In this document: in pieces, positions 36,398 through 47,245 of the stretch
How the letters are laid out: each line of letters begins with the position of its first letter
How positions within the stretch are numbered: the stretch's first letter is position 1
NCBI RefSeq assembly: GCF_945859685.1
Contig: NC_079147.1
Coordinates: 303,860,485-303,924,484 of the forward strand
Source: Eupeodes corollae
Taxonomy: Eukaryota; Arthropoda; Insecta; Diptera; Syrphidae
DNA: 64,000 nt
Reading direction: 5' to 3'
Notes under the pieces: model-generated
Database searches by the model: none
The model's input: only the letters and a program-made list of their open reading frames with translations
What the model was told of the DNA's origin: nothing
Program-made: the position numbers and the translations under genes

Positions 36398-37139
36398 ATG
36401 TCACTAGTCATGGATATTACATTACTCACCACGATTTTGTTGTTATTCTTTACCATTCTTGGATCGGCAGAGGTAAGTTGGATGACGTTTTCAAATAAAA
36501 CTGTCATTCACCAATATTCATCACTCTTTTGTTTTTAGAAAATTCTCCGCTACATGCCCACTGAGTTCAAGCTATGGAGTGACAATATCGTTCTAAACTA
36601 CTCTTTCGCCATGGACAAAAATGTGCCTTACGTCAATGTTACCGCGAAGGTTCTTCAAGAAATCAAGCAATTGGACATCCATTCGACTGGTGACATAATT
36701 GGAAAAAAAGATCCGTCATACTTTTTCAGTTACAACACCACCTACAGTATTTGTGAATTATTGGCCTGGAAAAGTGCATCACCGATTGGAATGTTCATCT
36801 TCCAATATATGAAGGAATATGGAAATCTTCCAGATGGCTGTCCAATTCCAAAGGTTTATACAAAAAATAATTAATTTGAGTTTGAATTTATGTAAAAACG
36901 TTTAATTATTCCAGGGTGAATATGGATTCCATAATATTTGGCTTCCAGAAGACCCTCTGACAGCCACACTTCCAGAAATAACTTTCGATGTCAACATTCA
37001 AGCAATTGCCACCACTGTTGATGGATCAGCTGTCAACAAGCTAATTCTAAATGACTTCTGGAAAGGTGAAGGAACTATCATTGATGTGCCTGCCGTCAAA
37101 AAGAGTGTTCTATCTTTAATTCCAAAGACCATGGGATAA
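36398..37139 (+). CDS. Secreted DUF1091-type protein, gene 2 (three exons)
   Basis: Exons at 36398-36472, 36539-36853 and 36915-37139, about 204 residues. Introns of 66 and 61 bases are in phase 0 (GTAAGT..TTTTAG and GTTTAT..TCCAG; the second donor is weak but gives the expected protein). Exon 1 encodes a signal peptide (MSLVMDITLLTTILLLFFTI then LGSAE). The mature part has 'FKLWSDNIVLNYSF', 'NTTYSICELLAW', 'IGMFIFQYMKEYGNLPDGC', 'CPIPKGEYGFHNIWLPEDPL', 'LPEITFDVNIQAIAT' and 'VPAVKKSVLSLIP'. The 'CPI..GEY' block across the last intron is the family hallmark and is shared with the gene at 59092. The function is probably extracellular small-ligand binding, an inference from family only. AATAAA is at 37165-37170. 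ATG 36410 is an alternative start within the signal peptide. Confidence 0.87.
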
Positions 37140-38837
37140 ACGGAATGTTATTTCATATAGTTTAAATAAATTGCAAGAGATTATATTATGAAAATCTCAT
37201 TGAAGAACAAAACAAACCAAACAAAAAGTCATATCAATCACAACCAACTTCGCATTTTTCTTCTTTTGATTGTCTTTAGTCAAATGTGTCAATAAAGTAA
37301 TGACATTCATAAATCAATCGGCTTTAAACTTTTGCCCCGTTTTAACGACATCTTGAGTGGATTATAATGCTCATTAATCACTCAACTTATAAAGCCCCTA
37401 TAATATTGATGCATTTTCCGATTATGTACAAACATATATCGTCGTAGCGTCAATCGCGTAGTCGTTTTTTTATCCATTGGAATGCAAAAAGAATGTGTGT
37501 ACTTTCTGAATGAACCTGAATGGCAACACGTTCCTAGAACCATAGCTATTTGTCTTTTAATAAAAATGTCATTCATTCGGCTTGAGGGAAAATCGAATCG
37601 GCCTATCAATCTTTCCACACTCCATTCATACTCAACTTATATGATGAAAATCGTGCATAATATGCCATCACCGCCAGGTGGTGTAACACTCGCATCAGAG
37701 GAGCTTAAAACTTTGAAAGACAATTAAATGCCCCGCATGACGATGGATGACAATCTTTTCTTGATGGTTGCGTTTACGATAGACTTTGCAGCGCCAAAAT
37801 ACTCATCATCAGGATTGTGTCTCGAAACTGTCAGACAGCGCGTCGCTTGACAGAGATATATAGAATGAAACTTCATTTCTTATTTTTTTTTTCACCTCTC
37901 GATGAAATAAAACTTAATGAAAAATAAAATCACACACTTAAGGATTTTTTTGTTTAACTGAAGAATAATGAAATTATAGATTCGTAGCACACAAACCGGA
38001 CTTGAAATATTGAGCACGATATTGTGATGTGGGCTATTCTGAGTCACATAAGACGTAACGTATAAGTAGGTAGGTTGGTTTAGAAAGATCACACTCAATT
38101 GAAGATCACGCGAAGCAATCTGTCAAAAGATCAGACGATTGCGACAAAAGTTGAATTTCAAAGGAAACAGTATTTTATTGTTGTTGATAGAAAGACAGAC
38201 ATCAAACGAAGATCTAGCATTGAATTATTTCTTGAAAACATTAGAATGAGCAGTGCAATGAACTTCGATTACTTGATTTAAAAAAAAAACGTACAAAAGC
38301 CGAGATTATTGTAGATTTGCATAAAGATACTATAGCTTAGGACTGTTTGTAAATTTTAACGTGTCGTAATTGGAAAGAAGGTGTGTCAAAGATGTGACAT
38401 GGAATTGATATGTCAAGCCAATAAGTGCTGACTGGTTATCAAATTTGAATAAGCATCGGCTAACAGTTTTTATAATCAAAATTTGCGTCTAAAGTTGGTA
38501 AAGTTTTGTTGTCATTTAGCTGTCATTTATCTTTCAATGAAAACGAAAACTTAACTTTACTTTAGCTTTAGCAAGGACTTTGAGGTCCCTTCTCATTTGG
38601 CATGTTTATATTTGTAAGATCTCAGAGATATTTGTATTCTCATAAATATAAACAAAATCTCAGAACAGACGGTTGGGTCTTTGATGTTTGTCTTCATTTG
38701 GCCAGTTTACATTTCTGGTATTCTAAATTTGATTGCTAGGTGTTGAATTGTGAATTGTGTTTATATTTTATTCTCGCGCTCTTTCTTTTAAACCATCTAA
38801 GACAATTCTCAGAAATCTTAGAAATATAAAAATAATT
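37140..38837. other. Intergenic, no gene supported
   Basis: 3' flank of the DUF1091 gene followed by AT-rich sequence. The overlapping plus and minus frames at 37382-37727 and the short frame at 38099-38281 show no known motif. Confidence 0.4.
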
Positions 38838-38998
38838 CTTGTCATGATAAGTGATTCCTCAATAAAGCCGTTCGGATTCTGCTTAAAACTTTAAGTCCCC
38901 TCCATCCCTGACAGTATTACTCCCAAACGGGAATGGTTGGGAGTTATAAGTCACTAGGCCCTAGTTCACAAAACGACTGTTGCGTCACCTAATATTTT
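38838..38998 (+). mobile_element. tRNA-derived SINE, copy 4 (5' truncated)
   Basis: Plus-strand 3' half of the SINE: 'TTCTTGTCATGATAAGTGAT', 'AAAGCCGTTCGGATTCTGC', 'CACTAGGCCCTAGTTCACAA', 'GACTGTTGCGTCACC'. The tRNA head is missing. Confidence 0.8.
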
Positions 38999-41900
38999 CC
39001 TAGAAATGTAAACTGACCAATTTAATTGTGTTCCTTGTTAAGGGCGGGTATCAACTTTTTGGTTATTTATGACATTAACTTTGACTAGCCTACGTATATC
39101 ATAAAATTTACCTTTCTTAATATTTCCGAGAATTTTAAAATCATTTTAAAAACTTACAAAGTATTTTGAAGGCTCAAAAATAAATTCGCAGAATTGTTTA
39201 AGTACAAATAGGAACTCATAAATCAAGTATTCCCTGAAGTTAAAACTATAAGCTTAATTTAAAAATCTAAGCTCGTACGCATTTGAGTTAGAGACTTTAT
39301 TATGTTATTTTATATAAATTTATTATTGAACACTGATCGACTACGAGATAAAACTAATAAGCTAATAAACATTTCGTTATTGATTTGCATTTAAATTAGT
39401 TTTAAAAAACTATAAACCGCAGGTGCACAATTTCAATATATGCGTGACAAAAGAAGTGAAGAATAGCTTTTCAGGCGCCATGTTAATAGCCAGGGATGTT
39501 ATTGATTGTGAACATGAACTCAAACAAGTTATTGGAATAAATTTTGGTTATTTTTATTACTGACTAGAATCTACATTTTTATTGAGAACAGAAAAAAAAT
39601 CGTCTATTTAATATAAACTAAACTACTTGGTTTTATGTGTACTGCGCTTTAAATTTAAACAAAGACAAATTATTTAAGGAATGCAGTTTTTAACGATAGA
39701 ATAAATTTAATGTCACCATATTTCCTAGTCGTAAAATTTAACAATAAATTTGATTTCGAACAAACCGTGTTTAAATTACGTATTAGACATTTCTTTTTTG
39801 TTATTTTTCCTTAATTTTTATTGTTCGGATGATCCGTTTTAACGTCATCGACCATTTTAAAAATTTAGTTCGAACTTCGAAGAATTGACGTTTGGAATGC
39901 TTAATCATTTTTTAATGTCAATTACCGGTATGATTTTCGTTAGAGAAGGAGGTCATTAGCATTTGGCATTTGGCAATAAACCGAAACTGGTTTGTAATTT
40001 AATATTGGCTATTGTTTGGATTTTTATCAAGTATCTAAAGTGTAATAAATTGTAATTGTATGACTATACAATAAATATTTAAAATGTAGGTTGAGTAGAA
40101 AATATATATGAAGATAAATCATTTGTGACAATTCGCTGAATAAGATGATCCTATAAATTTATTGTTTTTTTATTTGGATAATTCTTGGAATTCATTGGTT
40201 ATAATTTTAACAATAAATGATGCCAACTGTCATTGACAGTCCTGCTCTTGATTTGAGAATTATAGCACTTTGTTTATCGATACTTAAAAATTATTGCATT
40301 TTATACGCCTCATAAGGCCTGTTCTAGCAAATGGAATTTATAAAATCAAAGACCTTGAACTCAGAATATAGTATTTTTACTAATTTTAAGAGTGAAGTCC
40401 TGTCATCTTAATTTTATTTTGCGATTCTTCCTAAAATTTAAGAGTTGCCATTCTTAAGAAATTCAAAGCAAGACAATAATGACAAGAAACATACAAATGT
40501 TAAAACGGATCAATGACATTGTTTCGAAATTAAACTGTCAGATTTTAAGGTGACAATTGATTCGATTGGTAATCCAAATGACGTTTTGTCATCACGCATT
40601 TCCTGTGCCATGTCACAGTATGACAATCAAGTGTAGACATCTCAAAACCAAATGATAAACAAAAACAAAAAACAGTCAAACTCTCGTATGTAAACATTTA
40701 AGTCATTGATTTGCAAACCTTGTAGCTTAGTCGTAGTAAAACGTCTGATCATGATGGCCTTGTTTTAATGTTAATTGACTCTTCAACACGTTTGCTGTCA
40801 ATCACCAAAACTCTAAGTGCTACAATTTGATATCGTACAGAGAATTATATATTTTTTTAATCAGTTCATTTAATTCGCATAAGAATTACCTTCAAAATAT
40901 CGAAGTGACACTTTGCGTACTGAATATTCATTTTAAACCACTTCATAAAACGAACGATGACAATAAAAATAGCTCACATTCGTATTAAGATCGATTGCGC
41001 ACATGATCGCATGCAAATGCGACACCCGACAACCGCAACGCGTCGCCACCGAACGCTAAAATCAACACCCAATTGTGCCCGTTTGAGTAGTTGATGGATT
41101 ATAATATTATTATCGAATAAAACGAGCTGAATGTTCTGAATTATGTAAGTGGCGTTTTTGGGGTATAAATATTCTTAAACGTATTTGATTAGTTCCGCAT
41201 TTTGGGAAATTCAGCTGGGGTCTGGGCAATAAAATGAACACGCTTAAAAACCCTTTTTGAGTTTATGTCAACAATAACAAAAACAGATCTGATCTAGATG
41301 TTGTTATTTTTTTTATAAACGTGTTAAAGCTATAGTATTTGTATAAAGCCGGCTCTAGTACGTGTCCAGGGTTGTTAAATTACCGCGTTTTAGGGTGAAA
41401 AACAGAAGACCTCGATTCGAATAACACGCAGATAGAAATATAAACCTAACGAAGTGACCTCCACTCATTCGGAATTGGAAATTAGCGAGCAGTCTCATAT
41501 CCACAGAGTTAATTGAAAATTTTGATCATGATTTAGCGAAGATCATGATCGTGTCTGTCATTTGCAATATGTTAAATATTTACCAAAAATTGGAAAAAAT
41601 ATAAATATAGAGCTTGAAATAGGTTCAGGTATTCAGTTATATATTTTTTTTTGTTGAAAGCCTAGAATTTGTATCAGTTTCGTGATCGATTATTACGTGA
41701 AGATGTTTATTCTGACAAATTATAGGCTTATTTTTTTTTTTGGAATATAACATTCTTGAAATATTTCGGTGCCCTAATCAAATCATATCAATAAAGGTAC
41801 TTGATTTATAGCTTTTTTTGTTTGGGAAAAATATAATGTCACGTAATGAACATCAAACTTTATAAAATTTTAAACTGCGTACTTGGACAAGAACTTGTTT

Positions 41901-42577
41901 ACAACATAAACTTCTCAATTAGTGTCTTTGTTGAAAGTGACAGATGCTGTAACCAGACATAGCTTTTTAACCTACTGGCTTAAGTCGATTACATGTAAAT
42001 CAAGCTCGACTGTGGTTCAAGTCAACTAATTCTATATACGTCAAAAAGAAATTGACAGTTGCTAATACCGGGATTCACATTGTCAAATATATTTTACAAA
42101 TGTGATTCAATTAGAATTTTAAAAAATGAAAGCTATGTCAAAATAATTGTCAAAGAGACTGCACACTTGGACTTGGAACATACAAATAATTGACATTTAT
42201 TTATTTTTTTAAATTCATTGATTTTCCAAGTATCTGTCAAAACTTAAATGAAAAATGATATTTGACAGTATGTATGACAAATGTAAAGTTCCTATTCATC
42301 CAATACTCATATTTGTGAAGCATATTTCAGAATATGAACCATTTTTATAGAAAAGCAATTGAAAAACTCAAAGAGACCAATCCAGATCCAGTTTGGAAAT
42401 CAGTACCAAGAACAATCTGTCGTTTTCTTCCGAGGTCGTTGATCGCACTCTTTTTAAAAAATTAGAAGCCGTACTCTGAACGAAAAAAGTAATCGAACCT
42501 TGAAACTATCAACACTCTGAACAGAAAATGAAACACAATTTTGAGTTTGACAGTTAAGGTTCTGCAGTAGCACGCGT
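38999..42577. other. Long AT-rich intergenic region
   Basis: About 3.6 kb with no open frame above about 60 codons and no recognised repeat family. Many short words such as TTGACA, TGTCAA and TGACAG recur. A GC-richer patch at 40985-41090 stands out from the background. Nothing more can be supported. Confidence 0.45.
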
Positions 42578-42614
42578 GGTGCGAGCAGGGCCGGATTAAG
42601 AGGTCCAGAGGCCT

Positions 42615-44205
42615 CGCCCTTACTTATTGACTAAAGGTGGCACTACAGTCCTGTGTAAACTAGGGCCTCACCCAACAAAATCCTCCATCTAGCTCGGTCC
42701 CTAGCTAGATGTCTCCAGTTTTGCGCTCCAAGTTGGGTGAGATTTTCCACTTGTGCGCGCCACCTGATCCGCGGTCTTCCTCTACTGCGATGTCCTGTGG
42801 GTGTGGATTCGAAGACTTGGTTTCCATGCGCTCTACACGACCCAGACATTTTAGACGTTGGACTTTTACCCTTCTGGCCAAGTCTATGTGACTGTACAGC
42901 TCGTCGTTCCATCTTCTCCTCCAATCCCATTCGATGCATACGGGACCATAGATCACAAGAAGAATTTTTCTCTCGAGCTGCACCGTATAGCAGGACGGGG
43001 ATGATAAGGGTCTTTTATATCAACACTTTGGGGGCTTTACCACTCAATTGCTTTCTTAGTCCAAAAAACAGTGGCAAGAGTTATTTTGCGTTTGATCTCA
43101 GCGCTGTTGTTGTTTTCTGCGTTTACAAAGGAGCCTAGGTAGAAGAAATCCTTGACCACCCCAAAGTTACGTCTGTCGATGGTGACGTTTTGACCAAGAC
43201 GTCGGTGCTGTATGTCCTTTCTTGACGACAGCATGTACTTTGTTTTGCCCTCATTAACCGTTAAGCCCATTTTTGCCGCCTGTGCCTTAATACTCACAAA
43301 AGCCCCATTGACATCACGTTGAGTTCTTCCGATTATGTCAATGTCATCAGCATATGCTAATAGTTGGACACACTTTTGAAAGATAGTGCCCCTAGTGTTG
43401 ACATGTGAGCTCTGCACTGTTCTTTCAAGCACGATGTTAAAAAAAATCACATGACAGCGCATCACTTTGTCTAAAACCTTTTTTGACATCGAAAGGTTCT
43501 GTTAAGTTGTTTCCCAACCTTTATGGAGCAGCGTGAATTCTATATGGTCATCCTGCACAAACGAATGAGTTTGGCAGGGATGCCAAAACTAGACATGGCT
43601 CTATACAGCTCGTCTCTGTAGATGCTGTCATATGCGGAGTTGAAATCGATGAAAAGATGGAGGGTGTCGATTTGGTGTTCTTGGTTTTTTTTCCAGGATC
43701 CGTCGTAATGTGAATATTTGATCAACTGTGGACTTTTCTGGTCTAAAACCACACTGATAAGGACCTATCAGGTTGTTGACGATGGGCTTTAGACGTTCAC
43801 ATATTACGGCAGAGAATATTTTATGGGCGATTTTAAGTAGACTCTAGATTGATTCCTCTATAGTTGGTGCAGTTTAGAGGGTCTCCTTTTTTCAGGATCG
43901 GTCTAACAATACTGAGGTTCCAATTATCGGGCATGCTTTCTTCCGAGCATATCTTACAGATAAGTTGGTGCATGTACCTAACCAACTTATCTCCAGCTGC
44001 TTTGGAGCTTGGCATTCAAGCCATCCGCTCCAGCGGCTTTATTGGACTTCAACCTAGATATGGCAATCTTTACTTCGTCTAAGTCGGGAAGACGGGATCA
44101 TCCTGCCTGACAGCGGAATTCAGTTAGTCGTCGCAGTTATACAGTCTGCAGAAGTGGTCCTTCCATATCCTCAGCATTGACTGCGGTAATGATGTCCCCC
44201 TTGCC
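42615..44205 (-). mobile_element. RTE-like LINE copy F
   Basis: Minus-strand copy. The 3' end is at about 42625 ('AGGTGGCACTACAGTCCTGT' on plus). The C-terminal part is at 42643-42983 ('RRWNDELYSHIDLARRVKVQ', 'RSRGRPRIRWRAQVE', ending VYTGL and stop). RT is at 43037-43752 with YADD intact ('QLLAYADDIDIIGR') and 'LFIDFNSAYDSIYRDELYRA', and the RT N-terminus at 43833-44080. It is 5' truncated near 44205 (matching D at about 13430) with no endonuclease. Frame breaks are fewer than in other copies. Confidence 0.82.
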
Positions 44206-44224
44206 CCAAATAATTTTCAAAAAA

Positions 44225-45832
44225 AGAGGCTGGGATGCGACCCACACTGATAACTTCCCATCCCGTCTGTCGATTTGTCTTGCTTAAAAGTTTGTCTATA
44301 TGTACTAGTATCAATTTTACCAAATTTGCGTACTATTTTTTATAGATTTTATTTTTTATGAAAAAACGGACTGTTGGATTTTTATATAAAATTCACTGAA
44401 TATCGAAAACAATATTTTCTGTAAAATAAAATAAGTTTGAAGCCAATATTTTTAATTTTTGAAAAGCTATTTAAGTCAAAAGTAAATTTTACCAAGTTTT
44501 AGTATTGTTTTTTTTAGAGTTTTATTTTTTGTAAAAAAAAACCTTCAATTCGATTTTCTTCAAAATTCTATCGAATGTTGAAAACAATATTTTCTATGAG
44601 ATAAAATAAGTTTGAAGCCAATATTTTATAGTTTTGAAAAGATATTTGAGTCGAAAATCAATTTTTACCAACTTTTATAAATTTTTTTTTAAGTTTTTTA
44701 TTTTTTGTAAGAAAACTGTCAATTCGATTTTTCTCAACATCTTTCAGAATGCTTAAAATAATATTTCTTATAAGATAAAATAAGTTTGAAGTCTAACTTT
44801 CAAGTTTTTGAAAAGATATTTGAATCCATATTCAATTTTTGCCAAGTTTTGTTAATTTTTGTTCGGTTTTTAATTTTTTATAAAAAAAACTGTCAATTCG
44901 ATTTTGTTCAAAATTTTACTGAATGTTGACACCAATATTTTTTGAAAGATAAAAGTAAATTAAAGCCAATATCTCAAAGTTTTAAAAAGATATTTGAGTC
45001 GAAAATCAATTTTTACCAACTTTTATAAATTTTTTTTTTTAGGTTTTTATTTTTTGTAAAGAAAACTGTCAATTCGATTTTTCTCAAAATTTTACTGAAT
45101 GTTAAAAACAATATTTCTTATAAGATAAAATAAGCTTGAAGCCTAAATTTTCAGTTTTTGAAAAGATATTTGAATCGATATTTAATTTTTACGAACTTTG
45201 AGTAATGTTTTTTTAGATTTTTATTTTTTATAAAAAAACTGTCAATTCGATTTTTCTCAAAATTTTATCAGATTTCAAAAACATTATTTTCCATTACTCA
45301 AAATTGTTTTGGAGATGAAATCATATGTTAGTCGTTAAATTTAGGAGGTGACAATTTTTTTTTTCAGTTTTTTTTTGATTTAGAAAAAAACCGTTAGATA
45401 GATTTTTTTTTCAAAAAATATACTTCTTTGAGATCACGTTACAGTTTATTATATAAAATTTAATTCAAGTCTCTAGCGTTTTTGGTTCGTAAGATATTTA
45501 GGGTTAACCAAAATTTTCCCCTTTTTTCAACTGCTATGGTAAAAAAATCACCCACGCAATTTTCTTGAGAGCCCTTTCTGCATCTTTCTGCCTTATTATC
45601 TGTATACAAAAATTTATTTGAAGTCGATATCTCTTCTGGTTCTTGAGCTATGGACGACGAAAAAAACGTCGCGAACGTACGTACACAGGCACGCACAGAC
45701 ATCTTTCTAAAAATCTTTTATTTCGACTCTAGGGACCTTGAAACGTCGAGAAATGTCAAAATTTTCAATTTGACAAATCGGACCCATTACATTAACTTCC
45801 TATGGGAAGTTAATAAAGTAAACTATTTATTT
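44225..45832. repeat. Palindrome-ended repeat with 174-base tandem monomers, copy S1
   Basis: Starts 'AGAGGCTGGGATGCGACCC', then 'AACTTCCCATCCCGTC'. An AT-rich array follows in which the word TCAATTCGATTTT recurs at about 44544, 44719, 44893, 45069 and 45242 (spacing 173-176). A non-repeated part follows (45300-45720). It ends with 'CTAGGGACCTTGAAACGTCG' and the palindrome ATTAACTTCC-TATG-GGAAGTTAAT near 45793. The core word ACTTCCCAT near the left end is the inverse of ATGGGAAGT at the right end. Two further copies are at 56.7 and 61.7 kb. It behaves like a non-autonomous element; the class is unknown. Confidence 0.75.
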
Positions 45833-45949
45833 TAATAAATAATTTATTGTGAAACCAAGTAGATTCCTTTAGTATTTGAACAAACACATATAAATATAAA
45901 CGGAAAAAAAGAATTATCTAAAATTAAATTTAAGGGTTAAGGAACGGAA

Positions 45950-46900
45950 CCTTTCAAGCTTTTTTCGCAGAAAAAGCGTTGGTGATTTCTTTAAAATCCA
46001 GTTCTCTGAGTTAATCGCTTTCAATACTAGAAAGCTGCGATAAACGGTTGTGTCCCATCGTGGTTTGAAGCGTATTTTTTATAATTTCATTTTTGAAAAC
46101 CAAATACATTAACAATGCAATGTCGCGGTTTGGGAATGTAGCTCTTAAATTTTGATTTTCGAAAATTTGGTAGTAAAATAGTTAAGGCGATTAATCAAAG
46201 TCAAAGTTCCAAAGTCCTTTTCATTTTTGTATGAGCCAATCAAAAACACAAATTGAACCAACTCATTACGAATTCTAGGCTCTAAATTTAGGAATCCAAA
46301 TCTTGAACGTACAGCTTCATAGGCATGTAATCTTTCAATAAGAGAAACGGATAGCTAGTAAACCACTGAGATGAAGGCGGATACTTTGTATTTTTCCTTG
46401 GGTGACAGATTTACGTCTTGTGTTTTCCCGTAATCGAGCGGAATCAACCTTACATTTCTCGTTTTGGTGCAGGTGCACGATTGTACATTTTCATTAGTGT
46501 GGGATATTTTTTGGCTGCTTCCTCGTATTTATTAAAATCATTTTGTTTAGATTCCACGAATGAATCCAAACAATGATTCTAGTGTACCCATTTCCGATTC
46601 AAGAATCATTTTCGGGTCTTAAAAATAAAAACTAAGACTTTAGATCGACAAGACCAACGAGTGTCACTGAGCTTTTTCATTACTAAGAAATAGCTGCTTT
46701 TCTTCTCCGATAATTTCTCAACCAGATGCGGTGCCGCACTGTACTGGATGTGAAAAACGTGTACAAATTCTTTACAAAATCAAAGAATTGAACAAGAGTT
46801 AGCAGCTGCCTTTTCCAGCAAAAAAAAATCACACATCAAAGGAAAAGATATTTACTAGTGTTTTTAAAAGTTGGAATTTAAAACAAAAATTTTCCGAAGT
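45950..46900 (-). pseudogene. hAT transposase relic
   Basis: Minus-strand coding remains, broken by stops. 'FVHVFHIQYSAAPHLVEKLS' and 'KKLSDTRWSCRSKV' correspond to the '..LsdTRWsaR' motif of hAT transposases related to zinc-finger MYM/TTF-type proteins. 'FNKYEEAAKKYPTLMKMYNR' and 'ERLHAYEAVRSRFGFLNLEP' follow towards the C-terminus. The N-terminal zinc finger and first catalytic segment are missing, displaced by the inserted LINE and repeat. Confidence 0.7.
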
Positions 46901-47024
46901 CTTTTTTGTGGGGGCACCCGTTTGTGAAGGCCCCGGGGCTTTCGCTCTCTCCTCAATCCGGCCCTGGGTGTAAGTGTTGGTGTTAGTACAGAGGACTTTT
47001 ATACCAAATATCTTGCGTTTAAAG

Positions 47025-47245
47025 CCTTAATTTGCGAACACAAGAACTTTTACGGGTACTGACTCTTGCGAGGGATTAACAAATCCTCCAAGAGTATTTC
47101 TTGTCACGAAAAGTATTTTCTTAAATCATCTGTTCGGATTCGGCATAAGAACTGTATATGCGTTGAATCCCTGAAATTACTCGCCCAAAGGAATAGTTGA
47201 GAATTGGAAGCCAATAAGTTATGGTGACTCATTTTGACGTCTTAC
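47025..47245 (+). mobile_element. tRNA-derived SINE, copy 5 (head lost)
   Basis: Plus-strand SINE body: 'GGTACTGACTCTTGCGAGGG', 'AATCCTCCAAGAGTATTTCT', 'ATCTGTTCGGATTCGGC'. The 3' end is diverged ('AAGTTATGGTGACTCATTTTG'). It lies 60 bases right of the hAT terminus. Confidence 0.72.

Larger units (their letters stand above)
42586..46966 (-). mobile_element. hAT DNA transposon with nested insertions
   Basis: The left terminus CAGGGCCGGATTAAG (42586-42600) is the inverse of the right terminus (CTCAATCCGGCCCTG, 46952-46966). Flanking octamers GGTGCGAG (42578-42585) and GGTGTAAG (46967-46974) agree at 6 of 8 positions, as an aged 8-base hAT target duplication would. Transposase remains read on the minus strand within 45950-46900. 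An RTE-like LINE and a satellite-bearing repeat occupy 42615-45832 inside it. Confidence 0.8.

Noticed and set aside
37382..37727. Overlapping plus (81-codon) and minus (78-codon) frames downstream of the DUF1091 pair.
   Set aside because: Neither shows a signal peptide, the cysteine pattern or the 'CPI..G' block, so they are not a further family member.
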